From positions 62,001 through 126,000 of the forward strand of contig UWYS01000007.1 in assembly GCA_900291925.1 (NCBI GenBank): 64,000 nt of DNA. Reading direction: 5' to 3'. Below the pieces are notes generated by a model that saw only the letters and a program-made list of their open reading frames with translations, did not search any database and was not told where the DNA came from. How positions within the stretch are numbered: position 1 is the stretch's first letter; the number at the start of each line of letters is the position of its first letter. The stretch is from Thecaphora thlaspeos. Its lineage: Eukaryota; Basidiomycota; Ustilaginomycetes; Urocystidales; Glomosporiaceae. Positions 1 to 11,117 of the stretch are shown in pieces. The translations under genes and the position numbers were made by a program.

Positions 1-1
1 G

Positions 2-2899
2 GCGCGCGGCGTGTTTGTGCCCGCCGTTCGCACGTCGGAAGACGCCGTCGGGCGCCGCGAGCCGTCACGACCGGGCCCTGCGCCTCGCGCCGACGAGCGC
101 GAGCTTGTCCGGCATCGGCCGGATGTCGAGCAGCACCGACCTCGAGCTGCGACGCCGACGTCTCGTCCGCAGAACGCCGGACAGGACGCTCCGCGATCGC
201 CCATCCCGGACGACGACTTCGGCTTCGATGACGATGCATTCGCGTGGAACGACGTGCCCGACGAGCTTGATGCCGGCCCCTCGAACGCGCGGCGGCCAGG
301 AGATAAAAGAGGAGGACAAGAAGAAGAAGCGGCCATCGACCTCGACAAGCTCTACGGTGGCGACGACGACGGCTTCAACTACGAAGACGCGTCGCCTGAG
401 GTCAGGGCCAAGATCCTTGGCCCGTCGATGGACGAGCTACCAAAGCGTAAGGAGACGCGGAACCAGCTGATCTACCCGTGGTCGGAGCAGGTCGTTCAAG
501 CACTCCGCAAGCTTTTCAGGCTCAAGGACTTTCGCAAGAATCAGCTCGAGGCGATCAACGCGGCCCTCGGCGGCAAGGATGTCTTCTGCCTCATGCCAAC
601 CGGCGGCGGCAAGAGCCTCTGCTACCAGATTCCCGCCGTCTGCACCACGGGCAAGCAGGACGGCGTCACGGTCGTCATCTCGCCGCTCCTCTCGCTGATC
701 CACGACCAGATCAAGACGCTCGTCGAGCGCTCCATCCCATCCGTCGCGCTGATCGGCAAGATGTCGGTCGCGGATAAGGAGGACGTCTACCGTCTCCTGC
801 TGAAGCCGGACACGCCGATCCGCCTACTCTATCTCACGCCCGAGTTCGTCGGCAGGTCGAGCAGGGCCCCCGAGATCTTTGGATTCCTCCACCGCCGCAA
901 GAGGCTCGCCCGCTTCGTCGTCGATGAGGCCCATTGTGTCAGCCAGTGGGGCCACGACTTCAGGCCTGACTACAAGGACCTCGGCAAGCTGCGCGACCAG
1001 TACTCGAATGTACCCTTCATGGCGCTGACGGCGACGGCCAATACGCGCGTCCTTCAGGACGTCACCCACCAGCTTCGGATGAAGAACGCTGTTCTGCTGC
1101 AGCAGTCGTTTAATCGCCCGAACCTCGAGTACCAGGTGCGCGCGAAGCCAAGCAAGGGCAAGCTGATGGAGGAGATTGCGACGTTCATCAAGACGCACCA
1201 TGCCGGGACGAGTGGGATCATCTACTGCAACAGCCGCAAGAGCTGCGAAGAGGTCGCGCACGACCTCAGCGAGACGCACGACATCCGCGCCAAGCACTAC
1301 CACGCCAGTCTCTCGGACGACGACCGCACCATGATCCAGGATCAGTGGAAGTCGGGCGAGTTCGAGGTCGTGGTCGCGACCGTCGCCTTCGGGATGGGCA
1401 TCGACAAACCAGACGTCCGCTTTGTCATCCACCATTCGCTCCCGCGTTCGGTCGAGGGCTTCTACCAGGAGACGGGACGCGCCGGAAGAGACGGCAATCG
1501 CTCCGTCTGCGTCCTCTACTACACCTACAACGACTACCGCACGCTGCAGGGTCAGATTGAAAAGGACGACGTCCCGCGGGAGCAAAAGACTCAGCTGCTC
1601 GAGAATCTCCAAGAAATCCACAACTACTGCGAGAACCAGACCGAGTGCCGCAAGGTGCAGATCCTTCGCTACTTCAACGAGACGTTCTCCGCCGACAATT
1701 GCCACGGCACTTGCGATGTCTGCACCAGCAGGAGCGGGCCCGCCAGGATGGAGGACGTCACCGAGCTCGCCAAGAAAGCTCTCCGGCTCGTCAAGGCGGT
1801 CACTGAGAGCGGAGGCCGCCACACGCTGATCCACTGCGCCGACGTCTTCCGCGGCTCCAAGAAGGGTACTGTCAAGGCCGCGGGGCACGACCGGGACAAG
1901 TTTTTCTGGGGCGTCGGGTCACACCTCTCGCCCGACCACGCCCGTCGGCTTTTCCAGGCGCTCCACTCACAGAAGGCGCTGCACCAGTCGCTCCAAAGGC
2001 GAGGCGGCTACGTCCAGTACTACATGCAGCTTGGGCCGAATGCCAACAAGGTGATGAAAGGCAAGCAGAAAATCGAGTTGGAAGCGAGGACCGAGGCAAC
2101 GGCGGCAACGATTCCGCGACGTTCTCCCGCCAGCAGGTCCACCGCGGGGGGGCCAGCGGACGAATTCGAATACGCCGACGATTTGTATGACATCAGCAAC
2201 GTCGACCTCAGCCCCGACAGATCGCGGGCTGCTCGCGCCCGACCGCCGCTCCAGCTGGTCGATGTCGACCACGATCGTCGGCAGAAGTTCGATGTCTCGC
2301 AGCAGTGCTACGATGCGCTGGCGCGGCTCCGCAGGCGGACGATCACCGAGCTGCGGTGCTCGGAGGACGACGTTTACAGCGACAAGCAGCTCCAGATCAT
2401 GAGCTTGACGCTTCCGACCAGCCTGAAGACGCTGAAAAGCGTCCTCGAGGACAATGGCAATATCGAGTACAAGCGCACGGCCGAGTTCGTCAAGGTCTGC
2501 CACGACTTCCGGCAGAGGGCGGGCGGCACAAAGGGCGCGGCGTCGAAGATAGGGGGCGCGAAGAGCGGCGGCGGTGGCGGTGGGTCGAGCGGAGCCATCG
2601 ACCTGTCTTTGTACGTCTACCAGGACCAGGGGCCGCCTTCAAGGAGCAAGAGCGCTGCGACCAACGCCACAGCGTCTAGAGCGGCGATGACGACGGCGAC
2701 GGCGAAGGCAGCGGTAACGACGCCAGCAGCGGCTGCAAACAAGCGCAGCGTCACGGCGTCTTCGTCGACATCGTCCTTTAGGCCTGCCGCTGGTGGAGGT
2801 CGAGGTGCCGGCGGCGGCCTCGCACCCACTAACAAGTCGAGCAATGCTGGTGGATCGAGATCCATACCGTCCGCCATAAAGCCGATGCGCTTGCCCTAG
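2..2899 (+). CDS. RecQ-family ATP-dependent DNA helicase (Sgs1/BLM-like), 5' end cut off
   Basis: RecQ helicases unwind DNA 3'-to-5' during recombination and replication repair in the nucleus. The frame is open from the left edge, so the N-terminus is missing. Counting codons from base 11, the visible part has an acidic linker, a P-loop (MPTGGGKS, about 195-202), a DEAH box followed by CVSQWGHDFRPDY (about 305), helicase motif VI (QETGRAGRDG, about 486), the RecQ zinc-binding cysteines (about 540-580), a winged-helix RQC region, and an HRDC domain (about 760-840). After HRDC comes a low-complexity Gly/Ser/Ala/Thr tail of roughly 120 residues ending in a basic stretch. Having both RQC and HRDC places it with Sgs1/BLM rather than the short RecQ4/RecQ5 types. 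No intron is needed in the visible part. Confidence 0.93.
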   Translation, partial: ARGVFVPAVRTSEDAVGRREPSRPGPAPRADERELVRHRPDVEQHRPRAATPTSRPQNAGQDAPRSPIPDDDFGFDDDAFAWNDVPDELDAGPSNARRPGDKRGGQEEEAAIDLDKLYGGDDDGFNYEDASPEVRAKILGPSMDELPKRKETRNQLIYPWSEQVVQALRKLFRLKDFRKNQLEAINAALGGKDVFCLMPTGGGKSLCYQIPAVCTTGKQDGVTVVISPLLSLIHDQIKTLVERSIPSVALIGKMSVADKEDVYRLLLKPDTPIRLLYLTPEFVGRSSRAPEIFGFLHRRKRLARFVVDEAHCVSQWGHDFRPDYKDLGKLRDQYSNVPFMALTATANTRVLQDVTHQLRMKNAVLLQQSFNRPNLEYQVRAKPSKGKLMEEIATFIKTHHAGTSGIIYCNSRKSCEEVAHDLSETHDIRAKHYHASLSDDDRTMIQDQWKSGEFEVVVATVAFGMGIDKPDVRFVIHHSLPRSVEGFYQETGRAGRDGNRSVCVLYYTYNDYRTLQGQIEKDDVPREQKTQLLENLQEIHNYCENQTECRKVQILRYFNETFSADNCHGTCDVCTSRSGPARMEDVTELAKKALRLVKAVTESGGRHTLIHCADVFRGSKKGTVKAAGHDRDKFFWGVGSHLSPDHARRLFQALHSQKALHQSLQRRGGYVQYYMQLGPNANKVMKGKQKIELEARTEATAATIPRRSPASRSTAGGPADEFEYADDLYDISNVDLSPDRSRAARARPPLQLVDVDHDRRQKFDVSQQCYDALARLRRRTITELRCSEDDVYSDKQLQIMSLTLPTSLKTLKSVLEDNGNIEYKRTAEFVKVCHDFRQRAGGTKGAASKIGGAKSGGGGGGSSGAIDLSLYVYQDQGPPSRSKSAATNATASRAAMTTATAKAAVTTPAAAANKRSVTASSSTSSFRPAAGGGRGAGGGLAPTNKSSNAGGSRSIPSAIKPMRLP

Positions 2900-3330
2900 C
2901 CGGCGACGCGGTAACCCATCTCGCCTTTCCCTCACTTTTTTTTTTTTTTTTTTAATTTTTTAATTTTTTCCCGGCCCTCTGGTAGAACACATCCATCGAG
3001 CAACCAGCATCTTTCATCCATCTCATCATTATCCTCATGTACCGTACCCTTACCTCTCTGTTACAGCGTTTGCACGCACGCTTGCATGCATACTTTTGCA
3101 TATATCCGTGTTCTGCGTCCTTCCGACGTCGTTGCTATGGCCGGTCGATCGGACTGGCGAGAAGATGCTAGATTGACCGTTCTATGTGATGTGACGAGGT
3201 CTCTATACTACTACGGAAAGATACCAGGGTAAGAATCTTCTGAGGTAAGGTTTCTGACGAGAGCCAGTCGGTGGACAGCCAGCGGTAGGGGAAGGGGAAC
3301 AGCACGGTGCGCCTGCTGGGTCGCGTTCCG
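2900..3330. other. Convergent 3' intergenic region with T-rich tract
   Basis: Lies between the stop codons of the RecQ gene and the LIM gene, which face each other. A run of about 18 T at 2936-2953 continues as AA-interrupted T runs to about 2969, consistent with 3' UTR or polyadenylation sequence. I see no coding signal. Confidence 0.6.
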
Positions 3331-6326
3331 TCACGCCGCGATCCTGAATGCTGAACACTCTCGATCGTAGCAATCCCGACACCTGACCTCGCCCTCCCTG
3401 TTAACCTTGGCTCCCGAGTCGAGCTTCTTGCCACACACGGCAGGAGGTGTGACCCTCGTGTTGCGAATGATGAAGGCGGGCGGAGCGACCTTAGGTGCTC
3501 CTCGACAGATGAGGCAGTTCCTGTGCCAGCTGGTACTGCGCGGTCCCACGACGCTTTCCAGCGCCGAGAGCTTTTGACCGCAGTAGGCGCACGATGGCAT
3601 ACCGCCGAATCGAGTTGTCGACGTCGAGGCTGTAGGAGAGGAGGGAGAGGTGGAGGAGGATGACGGGACGGAGGAGGGAGGAAAACGCGCGAAGATGCCA
3701 GCAGCTGGATTGGGAGGCGCAGGGGGACGCGAGAGGATGGTGGAGCGCGTGGGTGGAGCGGCGCCGGAGGAGGGGTGGAAACGACGGATGACATCGGTCC
3801 CGCTCTGCTTTGACGGTGCTGACGAGGACGACGAAGAAACGGAGCTCGAGCTACGGGCAAAAGGAGCGTCCGCACGCTGCGAAGAGGCGGATCCGGCAGT
3901 GGAAGACAACACCGACGGATGTCGAACCGTAGCGGCGGAAGAAGGTGTAGGACTCGGTCGCAGCTCGCGCTGGTGCGTGACGTGGTTTCGAACCGAGTCT
4001 GGGTCCAGGCTGCGGTTGATCGGCTTGCCGTCACGAGCGGGCTGGTTGTCCATGGCACGGACGACACGTTGCAGGCAGACGCTTGGGGCGCAGTGAGGGT
4101 GCGCAAACGGTCCGAGGCCGGGGGCCAGCTCGCGGTACTGTCCATCGAGGCCCTCGAGGCGCGTGAACGTTCGACTGCCGTCGATCCTGGCCGTGCAGAC
4201 GCAGCAGGTGAAGCAGTCGGCGTGTAAATCCTGACCACCCGACAGAGTGATCATCACGACCTCGTGGGCCGCGCCATAGTCTCCGCCGACGGTCGTGGTC
4301 GAGGCCGGCGCCGACCCTTCAAAGGGCAGCCTGCGGCAGACTGCGCACCTCACCTCCGCGTCTGATGCGGGAGGAAGGACGTCCAGCTCGCCGCTAGAGT
4401 CGGCCTCGAGCTCGGTCGATTGCTTGTTCCCCTGCAGCGGCTCCTTTGGATCCTTGACCTTGGAGAAAGGCGTGTTGAGAGGACGCGGGAAGCCGCTCGC
4501 TGTCCGATCCCGACCAAACTCGGCGGGTCGCGAAGCGGCGCTACCGCCGGCAGGTAGGCTGTCGCTGGCCCTCACGTTGGGGCTACCCGGGACTTTGGAT
4601 GACGCCGCAGCCCCAGACGACGGCGTGTCCAGTCCGGCGCTTTTGTCGGTCGCAAAGGAGTTGAATCGGCTGCGCGAAGCAATGTTCGACGAGAGGTTGC
4701 TGCTCCCGAGCGGAACTCTCTTGTTAGGGCTGTAGCTGCGGCTGCGGGAGTCGCTGCGCGTTAGGTAGGCTCGATCCGAGTCCGCGCCTGGACCGAAAGA
4801 GGGGCGGAACGCAGCCAGGTTGAGGTCGCCGGTGAACTGGGCCGTCATGGGACGAGGCTTAGGCGGACTGCCGGAGATGCTGCCGCTCCGGCTCATGCTG
4901 GCTCCGGTGCGGCCGCGCGTCGGCGAGCGCGATACGAGGTCCGGAAACGGCAGCGTGCCCCTCGACGGAGGCCGACCGATGTCTACAAGATTGCTGGTTG
5001 AGGAGAAGCCCCTCTTGAAGATGCTGTGGTCGGCGCCCATCGTCAGACTGGTCGGCAGTACGGGCGACGTCGCCGTCGACGATCCTGACGTGGTGACGCA
5101 GCTCTTGTTAAACTTCTTAGAAAGCTCGGCGATGGTCGCGCCCATGGCGCCCTTGCCCGCGGCTCCGTAACGGCTCAGCCTCCGCACGTCCGAGTCGGCG
5201 GAGCGGAAAGAGGCTGACGGAGCGGGTTGCTCGGTGTGAAGATCAAACGAGGGACGCTTCGCCTGCCTTGGCTTGTCGAAGCAGCCCTCGCAGCAGGGCT
5301 TGCAGTCCATGCCGACCAGCACCTCGACACCATTCTTGGCTCCCTTGTCACAGACGGTGCACCTCCAGCAACGACCATGCCACAGACCGCCAGCGGCCTT
5401 GACAAACTTGCCATCCTCCTTTGTGCTGCCGAGAACGTCGCGTTGGCACGCCTCGCACTTGCCGAGCCCATACCGATCGCTGTAGCATTGCTTGCAGAAG
5501 TAGGCGCCCTCCGGTGTCGGGTCGCCGGCCGCCGAGCTGGGCGGGGCGTAGATGGTCGTATCTCGGGCAAAGACGGACTTGCAGTCGTGACAGGCCCACT
5601 TGTTGCGCTTGTCCGAGGGCTCAACGAGGCTTCCGCAGACCTTGGAGAGGGCGCCGTCCGATCCTTTGAGGATGGGAGCCGAGTAGTCGCCACCGTTAGG
5701 CGAGCGGTCGCGTGAGGAAGGGCTGACCTTGGACGTGCCCGCTGCGGTAGGAGGCGTCGAGAGGTACTGGGATGCCGTTCGTTCGGTCGAGCGGCCTCGT
5801 TCTGGCACACTGACCAGCGACGAGCTTGGCTGACCGCCGAAGCTTGACCTCAAGTCCTTTGAAATTCGCGAAGGCATGCCGAATCCGAGGTTATGGTCGG
5901 TGCTGGCTCTGAAAGGGATCTTGCCGTTGGCGGAGGCAACACTGGATCCGCTGGCGCTGCTGGAGAGGTAGGCGTCGTCTGGCGTAAAAGTGCCGCTGAC
6001 GTATCTGAGTCGAGAAAAAGCGAATGAGGATGTGTCCATAGGCATCAGCAAGAAAGAAGTGGCGGGCGTGAGTAAACACGCACGTACGGCTTCATCTAGC
6101 GGGCACGGGTCGGGGCACTTCCGCAAGTGGGCGGAGCTTGTGACGGTGACTTGACCGCGACTTACCTGCTGGCCCAGCGGTCAGGTCGCTGCTGATATGA
6201 CGAGCCCGGAGTTAGATCCTCCTTTGAGCGGCTCGACCGCATTGAGGCCGCGCAACGGTCGCAGACGACATCGGCGCCGTGGCGGCACGGACCAGAGGGG
6301 TAGTTAGTCCCCACAAATAAAGCCAT
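3331..6326 (-). CDS. LIM-domain protein, paxillin/Pxl1-like scaffold
   Basis: Two exons: 6326-6166 and 6004-3331. The 161-bp intron (6165-6005) has a GTAAGT donor and CAG acceptor and restores frame exactly, giving 944 residues. I chose the start MALFVG; the frame is open for 52 more codons upstream (to 6482), so a longer start is possible. The protein is mostly Ser/Pro-rich and disordered. It has LIM-type Cys/His arrays near residues 192-300 (CHDC start), 607-700 (CAVC start) and 859 to the end (CAYC start). LIM domains bind protein partners. Fungal proteins of this layout (S. pombe Pxl1 and relatives) sit at the division site or cell cortex with Rho signalling. The third LIM domain carries an extra ~21 residues between two zinc ligands. 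No RhoGAP or kinase domain is present. Confidence 0.8.
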
Positions 6327-7179
6327 CTCGCCAGCTGGATCCTCTTGACTATGTCGCGTTCTGCGAAGGTCACGTTGGCAGGGACAAGCGTTGATGAAAT
6401 TGCTTGGAAAGCGCCGTCGACTGGGATACGTTGAGTGTGACAGTCGGCTCGATCCGAAACGCAACGCCAACTGCTTCGCCAAACCTAGCTTCGATCCGAG
6501 GGTAAGCGTTGAGGATAGTCGGCCTGACGTCGTAAGATGATACGGTCGAAACGGTCGCCGAAAGAGCGAGTGTGGTAGTGGTTAAGGTCGAGATAAACCC
6601 TGCTCTGGTTCAGACTTTTGCCGGTAATGATGCTGTAGGGGATAAGTTATTGGAACAGGAGGTCTGTAGGAGAAGGCGAAGGACGCTCGGTAGAAGGACA
6701 GGGGCGAGTGGGGTGAGGGACCTTTTGTCGGGCAAAAAAGCGCACCAACTCCACAGAGCCCCTGTGGACTGGCCGGCGGGGCTGTGTTGGAAAGCATCAC
6801 AGGAGCAGCTGCAGATGACTTTTGCGCGCCCAGTTCACGCGTTGAGTTCCCGCCCAGCCTGGACCCCTCCCATGTGACTTCGAGGCAGGAAGAACAAGGG
6901 CCGTCCGCGGCGTCCATCCCATAAAAATACCCTAAGACTCTCTCTCTCAACAGGCCGGAGTGCTTTACAAGGGCCTTTAGATTCTATGCTCGTCAGAGTG
7001 TAGTCTACAAAGAGTCACCTATCCTTTCTGTTCTTCTCTGGCGGTCCGATTCTGTTCCGGCGTCGTCGAACGAGCCCTGCTGGCCGGTCGAGAGCTGACG
7101 AGATTAGGGGTAGTCCCATGGAGATGCAGCGCGAAAATACAAACGTCACAGATCCGCGAGCATCGTGCAAGCGGGCGCT
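6327..7179. other. Intergenic: LIM-gene promoter side and epimerase 3' side
   Basis: About 850 bp between the LIM gene start and the epimerase stop (both minus strand). It holds only short overlapping ORFs on both strands with no recognisable protein. I see no RNA gene or repeat. Confidence 0.5.
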
Positions 7180-8703
7180 CTACTGCTCCCCGTATCCATT
7201 GGGGTTGTTGCTCTGCCACCTCCAGAGGTCCTGGGCCTGCAAGGTGCGGCGAGAAGCCGGGGAGAAAAGGGCACGGTGAGAATTGTCAGTGGATCTGCGT
7301 CTGACGTGGAAGCTCGATGCCCATTCTAGGTTCCGGCAAGTGACAGCTGTTTCTCTCCCTTCCTGTACTCACCATGTCGTCGAGCGTGCGGGTGGCCTTG
7401 AAGCCGAGCTCCTTCTCCGCTTGGGTAGGGTCGGCGGTGAGGTCAGGAACGTCACCGACCCTCCTGGCGACGACTGTCGAGGGGTACTCGTAGCCCGAGA
7501 CCTTGCGCATGGCTTCGACCATGTTGAGGACGCTCATGCCGACGCCCTTGCCGAGGTTGAAGGCGCGGTACTTGCCCTTAGTCGCCGTCTTGCCCTCCGC
7601 AAAGATGTCGTCCTTGTCGAGCGCCTCGAGCGCGTTGACGTGGCCGCCGGCGAGATCCTCGATATGGATGTAGTCGCGCACGCAGGTGCCGTCCGGCGTG
7701 GGGTAGTCGTTGCCGTTGATCTTGAGGCCGCCCTCGCGGTACTTGCCGACCGCCATGGCGGCAAGAAGGGGCAGCAGGTTGCCCGGCTTGCCTCGCGGGT
7801 CCTCGCCAATCAGGCCGGACTTGTGCGCTCCAGCAGGGTTGAAGTAGCGCAGGCCGATGGCCCTGAACTCGGGGTAGGCATCGCAGACGTCGCGGATGAT
7901 GACCTCGCTCATCCACTTCGTGCGGCCGTAGACCGACTCGGGCGCAAACGGCGACGTCTCAGGGATCGGGACCTTGGGGGGAGTGCCGTAGACAGTGGCC
8001 GACGAACTGTAGACGAGGCGGTTGCACTTGTTGTCGTGCATCACCGAGAGGAGGTTGACGAGGCCAGCGACGTTGACAGCGTAGTAGCTGGAGGGAGAGC
8101 GGCGCGGGATACGAACAAGAGTTCACCACCGTCAGCTCCCAGGTCGCGCGCGTCCACTCAAGCTAATTCGATATCGGCTGCTCGGCGGCGCCTTTGCGCT
8201 CGGAAGACAGGGGCCGACTTACTCGATGGGGATCTCGGAGCTCTCTCCAACGGCCTTGAGGGCGGCGACGAGAATGACGCCCCAGATTTTGTCCTCGCCC
8301 TTGTAGGCGTCAAAGACCTTCTGGATGTCGTCCTTGTTCCTGAGGTCACCCTTGAAGACGTCGACCTTGCAGTCGTCCTTCTCCTGCTGCAATGCACTCT
8401 CGCCGAGCTCGTCGATGGCGATCTTCTCGAGGCGCTTGACGGCCGTAGGGAAGGCGTTGTGGAAGTTGTCGAGGACTGCCGTGCGTTGCCGGATGGATGG
8501 GTAGCAACAAAGTCAATGGAGTCGGCTTCACCGGCTTCACATTCGCACTGGAGATCTGAACCCTCGAGGCCGCCCCTGATCTCCAATTCTTTCCACTCAC
8601 TGGTAACGCGGAACTTGCGCGTGAGGAGTGTGACGAGGGAGACGTGCGAGCCGATGTAGCCGGCGCCGCCGGGGATGAGGATCCTGGGCTTCTGGGAAAG
8701 CAT
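7180..8703 (-). CDS. UDP-glucose 4-epimerase (monofunctional Gal10/GalE type)
   Basis: Interconverts UDP-glucose and UDP-galactose in the Leloir pathway, in the cytosol, using bound NAD. Four exons: 8703-8601, 8475-8223, 8087-7373 and 7236-7180. All junctions are GT-AG and in phase (introns 125, 135 and 136 bp), giving 375 residues. The NAD-binding GGAGYIG lies at 12-18 and the catalytic Tyr-x3-Lys (YGRTK) at 172-176, with the SSSATVYG serine segment before it. The 19-codon last exon gives the family C-terminus ([13 protein letters not shown]). There is no aldose-1-epimerase domain, unlike the fused Gal10 of S. cerevisiae. No GAL1 or GAL7 homologue lies nearby. It is divergent from the PrpF-family gene. 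Confidence 0.95.
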
Positions 8704-9501
8704 CTTGTGTTCGTGGATATGGGTGAGAGGGAAGGGGAAGAACGATGGTGATGTTCGACGGTGGCAAGAAGAGAAGGACGAAGGTGGAGAGGGCGGAAAG
8801 AGACTGGCCGGATCCTCCTTTGCCGCCTGGCTGTTCTTCGCGAAGCTCGAAGGGCTCGCTTGCTCTGACCGTGCGCGCCGGGCGTGACGCATGCAAGGCC
8901 CACGAGCGACGGACGCTCGGATCGCAGCAATTTTCCAGCCGGACGGCAGCCGGGCGGCGGGCTCGCTCGAGAAAGATTCCCGACCCAACGGCGGGGAAAA
9001 CGAAACGCTGCGACTCGTGGCATCTTCTGCTGGTCGAGCGGCGTCCCTGTTGGTCAGCTCTACGTTCCTCTCATCGACGAGATAAGTAATTCCCTGCGCT
9101 CAGCTCAACGTGGGATACAGCAACTGCTTCGTATTCGCCTTGTGACGGCCGACACCGCCTTTGTGTCTTTACCGCAACACGAACGGACAGACGGAGCACG
9201 ACGACCGGCGGGCCTCAAACGCTCCACACAGCGGCCTCCGCAAGAAAGCCGATATCGATCAGCGCACCCCATCTGCGCACACACCTTCATCTCGACCGCT
9301 GACTGTGCGCTCGTCCCATCGTCAGCCCCGTCGGCCGGCCCGAAGACGCTGGAGCATCCTTTGTCGGCGCGAATCCCGACGACCTGGCTGGCTTACTCCT
9401 CCGACCGCTGCTGAGCCTATCGAGGCCTGCCCGCTCATCTCAAGCTTCGGAAACGCCGATCGAGCGACCCCTGCTGACCACAAGCTAAAGTGAAACGCAG
9501 C
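8704..9501. other. Divergent promoter region, epimerase / PrpF-family gene
   Basis: About 800 bp between two head-to-head starts, GC-rich, with only shadow ORFs. I could not identify a convincing binding site or TATA box. Confidence 0.5.
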
Positions 9502-11031
9502 ATGTTACGATCAGGGACTTCCCTCAGTCCGTCCCGGCGAGCCTTGTCGTCGTTCGTCACCGGGCAGACGCAAAAATCACTCCTCACAGTCAGCGCCGCA
9601 GCACGACAGTCGTCGCAGCAGCAGCTGACATGGGGCCTTTCATCGATACCATGCTCCTTCTACCGTGGCGGCACCTCAAAAGGTCTGCTTTGGTCCTCGA
9701 CGACCCTGGCCCGTTACCCCTTGGAGGTGCGCGACAAGATCATCTGCGGAGCGATGGGCTCGCCTGATCCGGACAAGCGCCAGATCGACGGCCTCGGCGG
9801 CGGCTTAAGCTCGCTCTCCAAGACGGCCATCGTCGGGCCACCTTCGTCGTCGCTGCGTAGAGAAGTGCTGCAGCGAGGAGAGGCGTACCGCTGGATGGGC
9901 GATGTAGGCGAGTGGATCGACGATGAGGCCAAAGCGGTCACGGGTGGCTGGGACGTCGTCTACCGCTTTGGACAGGTGCCCATGGAGAGTGGGACCGAGA
10001 TCGACTGGTCCAGCACCTGCGGCAACCTCGTCTCGGCGGTGGCCCTCTTTGCCCTCCAGGAGGGCATCATCTCGCAAGCCAAAATGCGTGCACACTTCGC
10101 AGAGGTGGCAGCGGCGGCTCCGAGGGATGGCGACAAGATGCTGTTCCCGGTCCGCATCCTCGCCGCTTCTTCGGGACACGTCGTCACCGCCAGCGTGCCC
10201 GTCACTGCAGTCGCACGTCCAGGACGACAGGAAGACCCCTCCTGGCAGCCAGACGTCAGCGGTACGACGACCATCTCCGGCGTCCCGGGCACTGCCGCTG
10301 GTATTCTCGTCTTGACGCCGCTGGACACCTCCGTCCTCCCCACCGGCCGTTCGCTCGATACGCTGACCGTGCAAGGCCACGACTTTCCCCTGACCATCAT
10401 CCACGCCGGACTACCCACCATTTTCCTTCCTTGCTCGTCGCTGCCAGCATCGATACTCGACGCTTCGACGCTTCCCTCACTGACGCCGTCTGACCTCGAT
10501 GCCAATCGACCGCTAATGACGTTGCTAGAAGAGATCCGACAGGCGACCGCGACGATCTCGCCCGCGCTCCAAAAGGCTATCTCGCCATCGGCGCCCAAGA
10601 TCTGTCTCGTCCATCCATCACACCCGGATGGCTACGTCACGACGGGAGGCGAGCGTGTTCAGGGCAACGAGATGGACCTCTTCATCCGCGCTGTGAGCGT
10701 CGGAAATATCCACCGCACCGTCCCTGCGACGTGCCTCTCTGCGCTAGCCTGCGGTCGCGCGTTTGCGGATTCGACCATCGAGCGGACGATCAAGCAATCG
10801 ACCTCGACCTCTCCTCCGGGCGAAGCCAAGGGACAGAGTGACGTCAAGAGCATCGCAGTGGGGCAGCCGGCGGGTGTCTCGTCTGCTTCGATTCGATTGG
10901 CACACGGTGAGGGAGAGGGAGGGGAAAGAGGACAGGTTCCCGAGTCGATAGTCTACTACAGAACGGCCAGGAGGATCATCAAAGGTACCATCGACGTGCC
11001 CTCTGAGCTGGTCGAGGGTCTACAGAAATAA
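9502..11031 (+). CDS. PrpF/aconitate-isomerase family protein (DUF453)
   Basis: Single exon, 509 residues from the first ATG. The conserved core begins near residue 50 (IPCSFYRGGTSKGLLW) and continues with DKRQIDGLGGG and the STCGN segment that supplies the cysteine typical of the diaminopimelate-epimerase-like fold. Known members isomerise double bonds of tricarboxylates: bacterial PrpF acts on 2-methylaconitate, and Ustilago Adi1 makes trans-aconitate for itaconate. The first ~50 residues are basic, Ser/Ala-rich and without acidic residues, so a mitochondrial presequence is likely. That would fit 2-methylcitrate (propionate) metabolism better than the cytosolic Adi1 role. None of the Ustilago itaconate-cluster partners (decarboxylase, mitochondrial carrier, MFS exporter, regulator) is present nearby. 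The exact substrate is inferred only. Confidence 0.82.
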   Translation: MLRSGTSLSPSRRALSSFVTGQTQKSLLTVSAAARQSSQQQLTWGLSSIPCSFYRGGTSKGLLWSSTTLARYPLEVRDKIICGAMGSPDPDKRQIDGLGGGLSSLSKTAIVGPPSSSLRREVLQRGEAYRWMGDVGEWIDDEAKAVTGGWDVVYRFGQVPMESGTEIDWSSTCGNLVSAVALFALQEGIISQAKMRAHFAEVAAAAPRDGDKMLFPVRILAASSGHVVTASVPVTAVARPGRQEDPSWQPDVSGTTTISGVPGTAAGILVLTPLDTSVLPTGRSLDTLTVQGHDFPLTIIHAGLPTIFLPCSSLPASILDASTLPSLTPSDLDANRPLMTLLEEIRQATATISPALQKAISPSAPKICLVHPSHPDGYVTTGGERVQGNEMDLFIRAVSVGNIHRTVPATCLSALACGRAFADSTIERTIKQSTSTSPPGEAKGQSDVKSIAVGQPAGVSSASIRLAHGEGEGGERGQVPESIVYYRTARRIIKGTIDVPSELVEGLQK

Positions 11032-11117
11032 TAATCGACGACTGCTAGAAGATCGATAAATTAGGACCACGATGGAGAGACTGCTCTTGCCGCGAGCAGG
11101 ATTGTCGACGCTCGCTG

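Noticed and set aside
824..1888. 354-codon minus-strand ORF opposite the RecQ gene
   Set aside because: It is the antisense shadow of a GC-rich coding region; its translation has no domain and mirrors codon bias. The same applies to the many long antisense ORFs across 7283-8659, 14137-15435, 32372-33742, 41928-43151 and 43206-45101.
7180..8703. A GAL gene cluster
   Set aside because: Only the epimerase is present; neighbours on both sides are not galactokinase, uridylyltransferase or a transporter.
9502..11031. An Ustilago-type itaconate cluster
   Set aside because: No decarboxylase, mitochondrial carrier, MFS exporter, P450 or regulator lies nearby.
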